Source: Dactylis glomerata
Taxonomy: Eukaryota; Streptophyta; Magnoliopsida; Poales; Poaceae
Length of the DNA: 64,000 nt
Direction of reading: 5' to 3'
Assembly (NCBI GenBank): GCA_007115705.1
Contig: QXEO01000822.1
Span: forward strand, 188,253-252,252
Shown in pieces: positions 47,505 to 58,980 of the stretch (the stretch's first letter is position 1; each line of letters opens with the position of its first letter). Under the pieces are notes generated by a model. The model was not told the origin of the DNA. It ran no database searches and was given only the letters and a program-made list of their open reading frames with translations. The position numbers and the translations under genes are program-made.

Positions 47505-48117
47505 TGTCTGCTTGTGTGTGTATGTGCGTATATGTGTGTATATGTATGTGTATGTGTATATATGTGTATATATATCCGCGTATATATGTGTGTATGTATG
47601 TGTATATGTATGCATGTGTGCATATATATGTGTGTATATGTATGTATATGTGCATATATGTGTGTATATGTGCGTATATGTGTGTGTATGTCCATGTATA
47701 TGTGCGTATATGTGTATGTATGTCCGCGTATATGTGCGTATATGTGTATGTATATGTGCGTATATGTGTGTATATGTATGCATGTGTGCATATATATGTG
47801 TTTATATGTGCGTATATGTGTGTATATGTGCGTATATGTGCATATATGTGTGTGTATGTGTGCGTATATATATGTATATATGTGTGTATGTATGTGTATA
47901 TGTGCATATATGTGTGTGTATGTGTGCATATATGTGTGTGTATGTGTGTATATGTGTGTATATGTGTGTGTATATGTGTGTGTATATGTGTGTATATATC
48001 TGCATGTGTGTATATGTGTGTATATATCTGCATGTGTGTATATGTGTGTGTATATGTGTGTATATATGTGTGTATATATGTGTGTGTATATGTGTGTATA
48101 TATCTGCATGTGTGCTA
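47505..48117. repeat. TATGTG/TGTATA microsatellite, about 0.6 kb
   Basis: Alternating purine-pyrimidine repeats of TATGTGTG, TATGTGCG and TATGCATG type. It gives long open frames of repeated Thr-His-Ile-Tyr or Cys-Val-Tyr-Met in all frames on both strands, which are products of the repeat and not genes. Confidence 0.95.
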
Positions 48118-48509
48118 TATAACTAATCCAAAAGTTTAATCCAATATAAATTTTGATCTAAAAATAAAAATTTAAAAAAAAATTGAAAATATAAAAGTGC
48201 AAAAAAGTCTATTTTCCCTTTTGAATTTTGAGATTCTAAAATTTGTCGAAAGTTTTCGTGTAGATACTTTTTCATATAAAAAACTTTTTAATCCGACTTC
48301 GTATGCAAAAGTTATGGCCGTTTTACCGAGACATAAAGTTTTTTTGTAAAAAATATAAAAATTCATTATTATTATTTTTCTTACTTACTAGATCACATAA
48401 CATAACTAAATCTGATTTTTTGAATTTTTTTCAAACATTTTATCATTTTCTCTTATTTTTTAAAAGACTAAAAAGGCGACCCACTGGGGAGGGGGGGTGG
48501 GACGAGCTA

Positions 48510-48715
48510 ATTCTGTGGCGCACCAGGGCCAGTGCGCCACAGAATTACCCTAATTCTGTGGCGCACTGGTCTTGGTGCGCCACAGAATGCTCACCAGGGC
48601 CAGTGCGCCACAGAATTACCCGAATTCTGTGGCGCACTGGTCTTGGTGCGCCACAGAATGCTCTAATTCTGTGGCGCACTAGCCCTGATGCGCCACAGAA
48701 ATAGAGGAGCCAACG
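48510..48715. repeat. Tandem hairpins of the GTGGCGCACC motif
   Basis: ATTCTGTGGCGCAC and its inverse alternate. A 71-bp unit is repeated (CACCAGGGCC at 48521 and 48592). Subterminal array of the small CACTA. Confidence 0.85.
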
Positions 48716-48903
48716 ATTGGGGCTGATAGGGCGTGGGTCCCACCCTATTTCTGTGGCGCATGGTCTTTTGGTGCGCCATAGAAATGACATATTTCTGTGG
48801 CGCACCTGGTTTGGTGCGCCACAGAAATAATTTCTGTGGCGCACTGCTGGCTAGTGCGCCACAGAATTGCATCCCACCTATAAGGGTTTTCCTACTAGTG
48901 TTA

Positions 48904-49336
48904 GTTTCCATTTTTATCTCCTCAAGCCGGTGCTAGCTTACATCTCCCGAAGCCGGCCAGCAGAGGCACCTCTCCCTCCACGGTGAAACCGGAACAGCTC
49001 GCCAGGAACGTCTGGTTCAGTTGGTGGCTATCTTACCCCCACCTACAAGCCTGCGCAGCGACGGTACTAGCGTAGGAGGAATCCTAACCGTGAAATCGTC
49101 ACCGCGCTCTGACGGAAGCAGAGGACATTCATGCAAGAACAAGGACATATCAAATGAAGAAAGACAGGTTTTTCATTAAGCAGAAGTCTGATGATTACAA
49201 AAGCTTCCTAGGTCGCTACCCTAAGAGTACGAAGTGCTCCTCGCCCTGGAGATGCTCGCCTTCCTCGGCATGCCGTGAGCGCCGCATGGACTTTGTCCCG
49301 GAGAAGCCTGTGCTCGAGGTCGACGAGATCCGCCCT
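48904..49336 (+). other. Tat spacer upstream of the antisense gene's 3' end
   Basis: No gene on the plus strand; continues the Tat element after the small CACTA. It would form the 3' untranslated part of the antisense gene. Confidence 0.5.
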
Positions 49337-50226
49337 TCACGACCCGGCGACGAAGGTACGGGCGGAGAAAGTACCATCGAAGATGCAGACGGTGAAGTTC
49401 CTCTTCCCATCACGGCGAGTGAAGAGGAGGAACCAACCCTCATGCACGCCGTAGTCGATGAAGAACTTCGACCACCCGTCGCGGAAGTAGCATAGCCCCT
49501 GGCCGTCGTAGTAGACCTCGACGCGGTACTTGGGCTGGCCGACGCTACACTCCCGCAGCGTAGCACAAGCCATCTCCTGGCCTTCCATTGATTCCACGAA
49601 CTGAGATGGAAGGCGGAGGAGGTCCTTAGCCCCGGCGATCACCGGGACTATACAGGTGGACCACCCCTCGGCCGAGATGTAGGCCGGCGGCTGGAGTGCC
49701 GGTTTCTCCGGCCGGAGCCGCGACGGACCAGCTGGAGGAGAGGTCGCCGCGCGGGGCCTCGCGGAGTTGGAGGCAGCGGCCCCAAGGGCAGCAAGGGTCT
49801 TCTTATTTTTGCTGCCCGGCGGCCGTCCGCGGCGGCGGGATGATGAAGGAGCGGCCGTTGTTGTTGGCGCGGTTTTCCTCCCGCTCCCCCTCGGATGGCA
49901 GGCCCCCATTTTCCCGAGACACCCTCGCCACCGACATCTAGGGCCACCCCGGTCGCGGTGGTGGTGGGGGCGGCGGCGGCCGCCGCGGCCGCGAGGGCCG
50001 CCAACATCTTCTGGTTGCGGCTCCCCTTCGGGCGTCCGCGTTTCTGAGACGCGGGCGGCGTCATCTCTGGTGCCTCGGTTTTCTTCCCGCTCCCCTTCGG
50101 GCGATCGGGCCCCCGCTTCTCCGGGACTCCACCACCTCCGATGGCGGAACCGCTAAGAGAGGACATGGCTGGGCAGAGCTCCGAGGAGGGGGTTGAGATA
50201 AAAGAAGAAGTGGAGTGCGCCCTCAC
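49337..50226 (-). pseudogene. Antisense accessory gene of the Tat element: AT-hooks plus B3-like DNA-binding domain, one frameshift
   Basis: Encoded against the direction of pol, between pol and the 3' LTR, as known for some Tat elements such as maize Grande. From the ATG at 50226 (or 50166) the N-terminal part has AT-hook motifs: a degenerate one (RPKGSGKK), then KRGRPKGSRNQK, and after the frameshift RRGRPPGSKNKK. Each canonical hook is followed by LAAL and an Ala run, so the region is an internal duplication. The C-terminal 115 residues (from about 49695) look like a plant B3 domain: VPVIAGAKDLLRLPSQFVES, then YYDGQGLCYFRDGWSKFF, then GWFLLFTRRDG and the FTVCIFD strand. Comparing the two repeat units places a one-base deletion near 49886-49892. 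The B3 assignment is by pattern only. Confidence 0.65.
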
Positions 50227-50740
50227 CCCCGAGCGCTTTCAGTATTTAAAGAGGAGCGATAGGGGGCACCCGGCTCTTCGGTAACTGCCCTGCATCGTGC
50301 GCATTTATGAGAAGGGAACCGTTGTGGATGCCACAGCGGATCGTGGGAGGAACCGATGGGATGTGCCGCTGACGCATGCCAATCCACCCCGCATGACGAC
50401 TCAGGGAGTTATGGTGGTGGCTCCAAAGTCCAAGCGATGGGACACTACACTGCGGCACTGCGCTGGCCGCAGCGTGGGATCAGAACCCGAAGCGGCACAA
50501 GTTCCGAGGGGCCACGTACCGGCTAGCGGCCGCCTGGCAGTCGCCAGCTGGATAGGTCTTGGAGCTGGCACATCCCGAGACGGCCGGTGATGCTCCACGA
50601 GGCCTGACCTCAAGGCCAACAACTCCCGAGCCGAACGAGGAATCCTGGGACTTCGACGGAAGCGTGCTAACTTCGGCGAGGAATGGAACCCGCCGAAGCC
50701 CCTTGCTAACCCATGAGACTTCGCCAGTTTCGGGGGCTAG
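50227..50740 (+). other. Tat spacer and polypurine tract
   Basis: Would hold the promoter of the antisense gene; no clear TATA box for it was found. The tract TTTCGGGGGCTAG (50728-50740) abuts the LTR. Confidence 0.6.
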
Positions 50741-51494
50741 TGTCGTGGGGATGACTTCTAGGGTACGCCAAGGGCCGCGCTATCTACCGGCTGGCGTCCC
50801 AGGAATCTTTACGGCGCTAGGATGAGAAGACCAGCTCTGCCCAGAGGGCCGGCTGCGCCAGCAGCCGGCTAGCGACTCCACCGAGGAGAGCCAGAGCCAA
50901 GCGATGAAGACAAGATTCCTCCAATGGCTGTTTCGCTGAAAGTGGCCTGGCCCCCGACAAGATCGACAAAGGCGAAGGACGGGCATGACGCGAGCCACGT
51001 CTAGACTCCACCAACCAGCGAGCAAGAGCCTTCCCCACGAAAGGATCCGAGGCAAAAGGGAGGGCATATGCCTCCCAGATGCCGGTCCAAGGGGGAAAAG
51101 GCGCTTTATAAAGTGCCATCGTCAGACGAGGACAGAGGAGGGCCAGAAGATCACGCCGAAGACGCAGCCACAGAGGAGCCGGCAGCCGGACAGCCGGCCA
51201 CCTAACCTGTAACTAGACCCCCACCTATATAAGGGGATCTGGACCCTTAGTCTAGGGAGATCTGATCTTCTTCTTCCTCCTCTAGACCAAACAGCTCGAG
51301 AAGCGTTGTAACCACTGTGAAGATAATACGAAACAACCAGGAAGTAGGGTTTTACCTCCGGCGTGGAGGGCCCTGAACCTGGGTAAACCGAGGTGTCTCA
51401 GTTGGCACAATCCCGAGCCGGACCCATCGTCGCACACCGTCGAGCCCCCTCGTTAAGCCATCCCCATGGCTACTGTCTCTAAATTCCCACGACA
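50741..51494 (+). mobile_element. 3' LTR of the Tat element
   Basis: 754 bp from TGTCGTGGGG to CCCACGACA, with matching inverted ends and a purine tract in front. A TATA box lies at 51226-51232 (TATATAA). The flank CCTTG (51495-51499) is the expected target duplication; the 5' LTR is deleted. Confidence 0.82.
51226..51232 (+). promoter_or_regulatory. TATA box of the Tat LTR
   Basis: CTATATAAGGGG, followed about 30 bp later by a short leader leading to the LTR end. Confidence 0.65.
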
Positions 51495-53622
51495 CCTTGT
51501 TTGCGAGATGCACAATGAGATGTAACATCGGAGTAAAGAAGCATGGTAGAAAGATCATCTCTAACTTGCATAGCTACTCCGGCACTAGATCATGCAGCTT
51601 TTGGGGACATATCTTCATAGCACATAGCGTATGGAAGAAATGGCTCAACTCTGCAAGCACTCACCAGACATGCTCAAGAAGATACCCTAAAACCATCACC
51701 GGCATCAGCCGCTCAATCCATATATGATAGTCGTGACTCTTGAGCCCGGTTACTTTTCCTGTTAATATATCAACTCCCTTACTCATATTCGAACAATAAC
51801 TATCAGGGAACATCAAGACGTATTTTAGCCACTTGAATTCGTCCTACGCTTGGAGACTATCAAGGCAGTAGTTGGCATGCGACTTGACACAATTTTTTTG
51901 ATTGCAGTTAGGAGGCTGCATGTGTAGTCTCTTCCTATCAGACAGATTCTCAACATCGACTCTAGCCTTGACATTATCCTTTGTCTTCTCAGCAATGTTC
52001 AGGACGATGTTCAAGACGGACTCCACGACATTCTTTTTGGTGTGTATCACATCGATGTTATGGGGAAGTTCAAGGTCCTTGTTATACTTGATCTGCATTA
52101 AGCCTGCCACGTGAGTCCAGTTGTACGTCTCACCATATCCCTCAAATTGTGCGTAGGGTATATTACTAGTCTTGAGAGCACGTAGCTCAGCATCAACAGC
52201 TACACCATCGAATGATGTTATCAGTTTTTCTTCAAGCACAACTTTGTCATTTGTGAAGTTCTTTTTGTCTCCCCATAACCGATGGCCTCTTTTGAAGAAC
52301 TTTCGATGTGTTTCAAAGGTAGAATATTTGTCACCCGCATTTATCCAAAGGAACTCGAATCGGTGCCTACACACCGGGCATGGAAACTTACCAGATGTAC
52401 TATGCCCACAGAATAGAGCGTACCCGGGTAGGTCGTGCATTGAATTTCTGGTACCAAATTTCATGACAAAGTTTCTCTTCGATTCTCGGTCATATGTAAA
52501 CGTCCCGTGGTGCCAAGAGTGGTGCAAATCATCCACAAGCGGCTGCATGAAGATACTCAAATTCTTCCCCGGGTATTCAGGCCCTGGAATGATCAGTGGC
52601 AGGAATATGGTCTTCCTTTGAAATAGGACCCTGGGAGGGAGATTGAGCGGAATAATAAACACGGGCCAACAGATGTATGAGGTAGTCGACATACCAGATG
52701 GATTGAATCCATCGGTTCCTATCACAGTTTTGACATTCCGAGCATCATTTGCCTTATCGGGGTGTTTTTCATCAAAGTTTTTCCATGCCTTACCATGAGA
52801 TGAATGTCCCATTTTTAGCCGTTCGTTCTCGTCCATGTATCTCAAGCCCTTCTTATGCCATGTCATCTATTTGGAAGACTCCTCGGACATGTAAAGCTGC
52901 TGGATTCTTTTAGTGAATGGGAGATAACAAAGAATCTTCACGACAACTTTTGTCTATGTCTTCTGACCATCAGGTCCCTCTAACTCATGATACCTAGATG
53001 CCCCACACTTTCTATAGTACTTGTCGTCCGCAAAATCTTTCCAAAATAAAAGGCAACCTTTTGGACAACAATCATACTTTGCATAATCCATGCTGAGCAC
53101 TTTAAAGATTTCCTTAACTTGGTACATGCTTTTAGGCAGACAATGCCCTTCGGGCAACATGTTACCAAATGTTTTCAGATGAGCATTAAAGCATGCTCGG
53201 GTGTTGTCAAACTGGGCCTTGTTGGATAGTACTTGCGCTATGACATTGAGCTGAGAAATTTTTGAACCTTTGTATATAGGCCTCTTAGCAGAGGCCATCA
53301 TATCAAAGAAGGCCTTTGCGGTTGGATCCGGTTCCATCGGTTCTGGCTATTCCTCCCATCTCGGTGGCGAATCTGGCATGTCGGCATTGTGAAGATCATC
53401 TAGCAAGTATCTGTGCCACTTCCATCGATCCGCTGCCTCATCACCTCACCTCTGTCACGTTTGTACTGAGCAAATCGACCCACGTGATGAAGTCAGGCAT
53501 ATACCCACGCCACCAAAGATGTTTAGTCATATCGTCCTCTCCCTCACGATGACGCCTCTTGCAATGAGCGCAAGGGCAACTTGAACGAACACCTGAATTT
53601 GAACCACGTGCTACCTCCTTAA
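51495..53622 (-). pseudogene. CACTA transposase (TNP2 type), decayed, interrupted by the Tat element
   Basis: Read on the minus strand. A transposase-associated domain with CPCAHCKRR and HLWWRGYMPDFITW lies at about 53610-53450. The TNP2 region (53337-51844) has LPKSMYQVKEIF, CCPKGCLLFWKDF, and the typical WKNFDEKHPDKANDARNV, TDGFNPSGMSTTSY, IIPGPEYPGKNLSIFMQPLV and CGHSTSGKFPCPVC. A DUF4218-like part (about 51835-51495) has GLKSHDYHIWIERLMPV and LEMIFLPCFFTP, and is cut by the Tat LTR at 51494. Breaks: one frameshift near 53455, stops near 53343, 52955 and 52867, then a frame change near 51845. The product would excise and insert CACTA elements; this copy is dead. Confidence 0.88.
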
Positions 53623-54830
53623 CTAAAAAATTGGTCTTCCATACCCACCCCTGATCCGCCCCCTCCCTGCCGTCGTGCTTCCCCTAGATGCCTCCTCGTG
53701 TGCGCGCCCTTCGTCCGCCCTCCTCCCCGAGCTGCCCTCCTTTCTCATCCTCCCCAACCGCCTCCTCCTCGAGCCACCGCTCTTCCCGGCCACCTCCTCC
53801 TCGGCCACCTCCTCCCTGAGCCTCCTCCTTCCCGCCCCCCTGCTCCCCGGCGTCCCTCCTCCCCGAGCCGGCCTCCCTACCATCCTCCTCCCCCGAGCGA
53901 CCTCCCCCTCCTCCTCACTGCCTCGCTCACTCCATAGCAGAGATACCCACTGCCCCTGTTTTTTAGTATTTCGTTTAATTGTTGTTATATAAATAGAATA
54001 TAAATAATAATAAAATAGAATAAATTTGTATAATAATGGAAACATAAATGCATGTGTGAATATGTTCTAATAATTTGAATTTGTTTTGATTGAAATGGAA
54101 ATAGGCCCCATCGTGAGCACCCCGGATCTTGACACGCTTCTATACGGCCATCGACATTGCCACTTGGTTGTTCGACTACTTCCTATATAGTCGAGGGTGA
54201 GCTAAATTTTCAACTCCATCTCTGCATTTTTTATGTCACTAGATTCAATTTCATAACTAGCCATGTAACCTAGGTGTCACTTCCCGCCCGCAAGCGTTTG
54301 GCGGATAAATATGCATTAGTGGTCGACATATTTTCAACCGTAACGCTTGCGGCATTTATGGGAAAATCGACGGATGCGTAGTTGGGTACGTTTTATATGT
54401 TCTGCTGTGGTACAAGTCAGGATTTCAGCAGCTCCTCCCCATTGTTCTCCGGATGCACATCCTCTTGGCTTTTTGCCTACATGTGTATCGGGAGAGCAAC
54501 GGGGAGTTGCTGCCAAAATTATGTCTCGGGCCGGGATAGAGCATGGAGAACATACTCAATCTATGGATCCGCCGGCTGCTAGGAGCCCACCTAGTTGAGA
54601 TGTAGGTTGATGCATGCATCTTGCCCGGTAGAAAATAAATATATGATGTATTTAATGTCATGCTATTATTTTTTGTTTGTCTCCCAATAAAGCAAATGAT
54701 GGCTTATAATGGGTAGACGTACATTGACTGTCTTAGTGGGACTGAAATGACAGATGAGGCGGCATCGTGGGTTGGAGGAGGAAGGAGGGGGCGCTTGGTG
54801 TGGGTCGGTCAGGCCCGACCGGACCCCCAT
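53623..54830. other. Possible leader region of a CACTA-type gene on the plus strand
   Basis: 53640-53940 is a C-rich low-complexity stretch (CCTCCTCC-type) whose frames look like chance. 54100-54770 recalls a leader that I associate with grass CACTA elements (GCAAGCGTTTGGCG, TATGCATTAGTGG, CGTAACGCTTGCGGC), ending at an ATG-rich site near 54700. It is on the opposite strand to the TNP2 gene. The association is from memory and weak. Confidence 0.25.
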
Positions 54831-54923
54831 TTTGGAGTAAGTGTGCCTTCAAACTTCAAAAAAGCGGTCGAGCAAAACAAGGTTTCATCTAGCACATGGA
54901 CATAATATATATGTGTGATTATT

Positions 54924-56629
54924 TTAGAACATATCTTCCACTGCACCTTCATGAAGACAGCGCCCGCGGATGAACGCACTCTGGTGAGGGCCCACAATGT
55001 CTGGCATACGTGGGGCCAGACGAGACGACATCACCTTGGCCACGAGCTTGGCCACGCTGTGTATGAGGCTGATCGGGCGAAAGTCCTTGACCTCCACAGC
55101 GTCCGCACGCTTCGGCAGCAAAGAGATAAGAGCCTGATTGGCCACGTGCAGCCCTCGAGAGTCTCCTCTCCACAAGGTCTCAAAGGCCTCCATAACATCC
55201 GTCTTTATGACCGACCAACAAGCCACATAGAATCGGCCAGAAAAGCCATCGGGCCCCGGAGCTTTATCCAGCTCCTGGGAGCGGACCACTCCCCACACCT
55301 CCTCCTCCGAGAAAGGCACCTCAAGCTCAGAGAGGTCGTGTGTTCGCATCTCCAAAAAATCAAGATCCAGCCCATATCCGCGCTCTGGGCAAGATCCCAA
55401 GAGATGCTCGTAGAAGGCGTCCACGGCCCTAGCCTTCTCATCTTGATCCGAGACGAGGGCCCCATCTACCATGAGGTGGGCAATGAAGTTCTTACGCCTA
55501 CGATGGCTGGCGTGCAGGTGGAAGAACCTAGTGCAAGCATCCCCTTCGCTTAACCAATGAATCCTAGAACGGTGTCTAGCAATGGTGCGCTCGAGTGAGG
55601 CCAAGCCTAACAGCTTCCGCTTCAGCAGCCGGCGGAAACCACGCTCTTCCAAAGAGAGAGCTCGCGTCTCCATAGCCACATCAAATCTGAGGATGAGTTC
55701 GTTGGCCACAAGAATCTGAAGCTTGTTGTTGCCGATGAATTTGTCACTCCAACTAGACAACGCCTTAGCCGTTGCTGAAAGTTTTGCCGCCAACCGTTTG
55801 AAGGGGTTCTCAATTGGCGGCGTAGAAGACCACGCCCCGGCCACGGTCTCAAGGAACCCGTCAACCTTGGGCTAGAAGGACTCAAAGCGGAACCTCTTGC
55901 CAGAGTTGAAGTGGAGAGCTAAGTTGAGAAGTAACGGGTAGTGGTCCGACGTCGAAGAACTCAAACCCGAGAGGAAGGAGGAAGGAAAGGCCACCTCCCA
56001 ATCCACGGTGGAGAAAACTCTGTCGAGGCGCTCAAGGGTGGCTCTCTCGCGCTCATTGGACCACGTGTATCTCCGCCCATTAAGGTAGAGCTCTTTCAAC
56101 TCCACCTCGGACAACAGCTTCCGGAACTTGCCCATCATGCGGCGATTCAAGTTAGCATTGTTCTTGTCCGCCGCATCTACAATCAAGTTGAAGTCTCCGG
56201 CGACCATCCACGGACCGGGGTGAAGGTCCCTAACTTCCTTTAGCTCACGAAGGAATAGGCATTTGTCCACATCGGACTGGGGCCCGTAGACACCCGTAAA
56301 CCACCACCCAGTAGCACCAACAATGCCCACACGCGCGGTGATCGCGTTATCAGAGTAGTGGGGGTTGGAGATCGCCACCACGTCGGACTTCCACGCAAGG
56401 AGGATTCCCCCCCCCGAGTACCCACAGCCGGGAGGTAAAAGAAACTGTCAAAAGCGCTCCCCAAACAACGGTCCACCATTGCCCTAGAGACCACCTGGAG
56501 CTTGGTCTCCTGAAAGCAAACCACGCTCGCACCCGAGAGCAACACCAACTGATAGATAGAGTCACAACGTGCTGGCGAGTTCAAGCCACGCACATTCCAT
56601 ACAAGCCATGAAAGACTAGGATCCGACAT
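54924..56629 (-). pseudogene. LINE ORF2 fragment: endonuclease and N-terminal part of reverse transcriptase
   Basis: Start MSDPSLSWLVWNVRGLNSP at 56629. The AP-endonuclease-like domain has CFQETKLQ, GDFNLIVDA, YTWSNERE, LDRVFST and SDHYPLLL. A run of eight C at 56407-56414 marks a frameshift, and a Trp codon near 55867 has become a stop (FESF then PKVDGF). The RT domain has DKAPGPDGFSGRFYVACW and FRPISLIHSVAKLVAKVMSS, and ends shortly after HQSAFIRGR at about 54950, before the YxDD box, so most of RT, the zinc finger and the 3' end are missing. L1-type plant LINE. Loss of the 3' side, not the 5' side, means a later deletion or rearrangement. Confidence 0.85.
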
Positions 56630-56848
56630 GATGGAAAAACCAGGCTACAAATGTAGGTGGAGGCAGTCCAACACGAGAACCTGCCACCAACAATCCACAA
56701 GATCAGACTACAACTGTATCCTCCACGTCGTCCACCAGGGGAGAGGTCTCTGGAGTCCAGCCAAAGAGGGCAAGGCAGGCAGCAATATGCTGCTGCGGCA
56801 ACGGCTTCGAGAAGAGGTCGATGTAGGCCTCGAGTGCCTCATCACCGA

Positions 56849-58432
56849 TCACCTCACCCTCCCGGGCAACCCAAGCTGCACCATAAGAGCCTTCAGCTGC
56901 CGGCTGACAGGAGTCCTGTGGGCGAACCTGCCCGCCATGCAACGACTACGCCGGACAGTCGAGGGAGGAGAGCGCTTCTTCCGAGGCCGCTTGGGCGCTG
57001 GGCGGGGGAGGAGGGCGGCCTTACGGATCCGACAACGGTCGCGGAACGAGACCAAGAGGGTCGAGAGATCAGCAGAAGAGGGCGTCGATGCGGCACGTTG
57101 CGACAGCTCCACACTCCGCACGGGAGCAGCCTGAGCAGCAGGGGGAGAACCCACGCCTGAAAAACCTGGCAGCTCAGGGCGAACCACACCCACGGAGGGC
57201 TCTTCATCTGACAGCAACACAGAGAAGTACTTTTGTTTGTTTGAAACTGGCCCAGAAGCAGCCCCCGGAAAAAGAGCAGACAGCGCGGCCCAAGAGTCCT
57301 CAGATGAAGGCGAGTCTGGGGGCAAATTGCGGTCCGGATCCGGGTCAGACCAGGGGTCCAGCGCAGGAGGGCGGTCCCTCAGCCCAAAAATTTGGAGTGA
57401 AGGCAAGCTCCGAGCGCGGGAGAGCTCCACGGCCCTGCAGGTGGACCCTGAGCCCTCTGCCCACCTGTCCACGGCCAGCAACTTTTGACCACCGCCCAGA
57501 GGAGTAGTGTCCTACCTCGGACCGCTTTGAGGGGAGGATGGCCCCAGCTGTAGCTTTTGTCCTCCACGAGGAGAGGCGGGCCCCCCTACCACGTCACCTG
57601 CTGCGACTCCTCCGATGTCGTCACCATCCTGGAGCCTGGGCCGACCAGCAGCGTCGCCCTGGAGGAGGGGCCACGGCAGTACCGAGGTGGTGTGCCCCAA
57701 CGCCACCCTTCGCTCTCTGCCGCCACCCCACCGCCGCGGACCGGTCGCGCCGCCGGGAGCAGGAGGATCCGGCAGCCGCTCGGGGCGCGCACCACGGGGC
57801 GCGTCGACGTCGTCAGCTCGGCCAGAGCCACCACCCGGTCCACCGCCGCTCCCGTCATCATCCATGCTGCCTCTGGGCGCCGGCCAGTCGATGGACGGCA
57901 TGGTGTCCTCGAGCCGGACCAGATGGACAGTGGCATTGAACTCCAAGAAACCCACCTCTTCAGGGACAAGGGCTTCGGGCGGCGCCAGGAGGTCGTCGTC
58001 GTCTTCTCCGTAGAGGAGTGGCTCCGCTAGCCACATTTGCCGCACGCGAGGTAGGGATGCGGGGTTGTCCGTCCAAGCAGTGACCCGGAACCTCCCCATG
58101 TCCGCTCGCGTCGCCGTCTCCACGCCTATCCGCTCCACCCAAGCCGATGGGCCAAGCACGGAGCGGACAGTGGCAATGTTCCACGCAATCGGCGGAATGC
58201 CGATGATCTCCAAATGTGCCCTGTAGCGAAAAGAGTGGCGGGTCGCCTGCAGCTGCCGATTCCATGGGCTGCAGCGCAAGGAGAAGCCGCGCCCCTCCAC
58301 CGGACTGACATCCGCCACCGAATCGCGGCGAGACCTCGAGTCGAAGACGATGTTTCCACAATCAGGTGTACATTTGCTAAGTATGGACCCACAACTTGTG
58401 TCCTGCTCTCTGAATCCAATGGCAGTCAACAA
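56849..58432 (-). pseudogene. LINE ORF1, nucleic-acid-binding protein (DUF4283-like), with one in-frame stop
   Basis: Directly upstream of ORF2 on the same strand. From 58432, residues about 65-135 (YRAHLEIIGIPPIAWNIATV, then FRVTAWTDNPASLPRVRQMW) resemble the RNA-binding-like region of plant LINE ORF1 proteins. A Gly/Pro/Arg-rich linker follows. A stop near 57512 splits the frame, which goes on in the same phase to 56849. The C-terminal part has an Arg-rich block (PRPAPKRPRKKRSPPSTVRR). I see no CCHC knuckle. The true start may lie upstream of 58432. Confidence 0.6.
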
Positions 58433-58436
58433 TAAT

Positions 58437-58966
58437 TGCTCTTCAGCTCTATTAGATACAACATTTTGAGAATATAAACCCTAAGCCTTAAAATCCCGCA
58501 TCTAGGTTTTTCATCATGATCGTGCGCACAGGCTTTGGCAGGCCAGGAGCCTAGCACCAGGACCGGCGGCATCAGCTCCAGCCAGACATCTTGGAGGTAT
58601 GTTCGTTACGAGGTCACAGTCTAACCTACAACCGACATAGTACGCATCTATTCGAGGACTATTCACCATGCGCCATTAGGAGGTCAGGTGCAGTTGATAT
58701 CATATTGTATTGATATACTTCTTTTATAAAAAAATAAAGAAACGAACTCTCGTACGAATTTCTACACTGATACACATTTCCTTTATGTTTATATCATTTG
58801 GACACAAATATGTACATCAACGATATCAAATATATTATATTGGGTAGACCCTCTAAGAGAATACTAAAGGCACAATACTTTTTATACTACATCCACGTAA
58901 GTGAAAATCAAATAAAAAATGCTTGTCTCTGGCATTCAGCTGTCGACTATGGTGTGCATGTATATC
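58437..58966. other. AT-rich stretch, no feature seen
   Basis: Between the LINE 5' side and the first retroposon; part of it may be LINE leader. Confidence 0.4.
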
Positions 58967-58980
58967 GACAACCTGTGTTT
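58967..58980. repeat. Target duplication of retroposon 1, left copy
   Basis: GACAACCTGTGTTT; the right copy at 60634-60647 is identical. Confidence 0.92.

Larger units (their letters stand above)
46984..48900 (+). mobile_element. Small non-autonomous CACTA element
   Basis: Starts CACTAGTAGGGAAAAG and ends CTTTTCCTACTAGTG-like (TTTTCCTACTAGTG), 1917 bp, with a perfect three-base target duplication TTA (46981-46983 and 48901-48903). Both ends carry many copies of TTCTGTGGCGCACC and its inverse. It has no coding capacity. The centre is a long microsatellite. Confidence 0.93.

Noticed and set aside
47449..48139. Long open frames of about 200 codons on both strands, made of Thr-His-Ile-Tyr or Cys-Val-Tyr-Met repeats
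   Set aside because: They come from the TATGTG microsatellite; all frames are open because the repeat lacks stops.
53623..54045. 140-codon Arg/Gly/Glu-rich minus frame
   Set aside because: Low-complexity CCTCCTCC sequence without any motif; lies upstream of the TNP2 gene but does not join it in frame.
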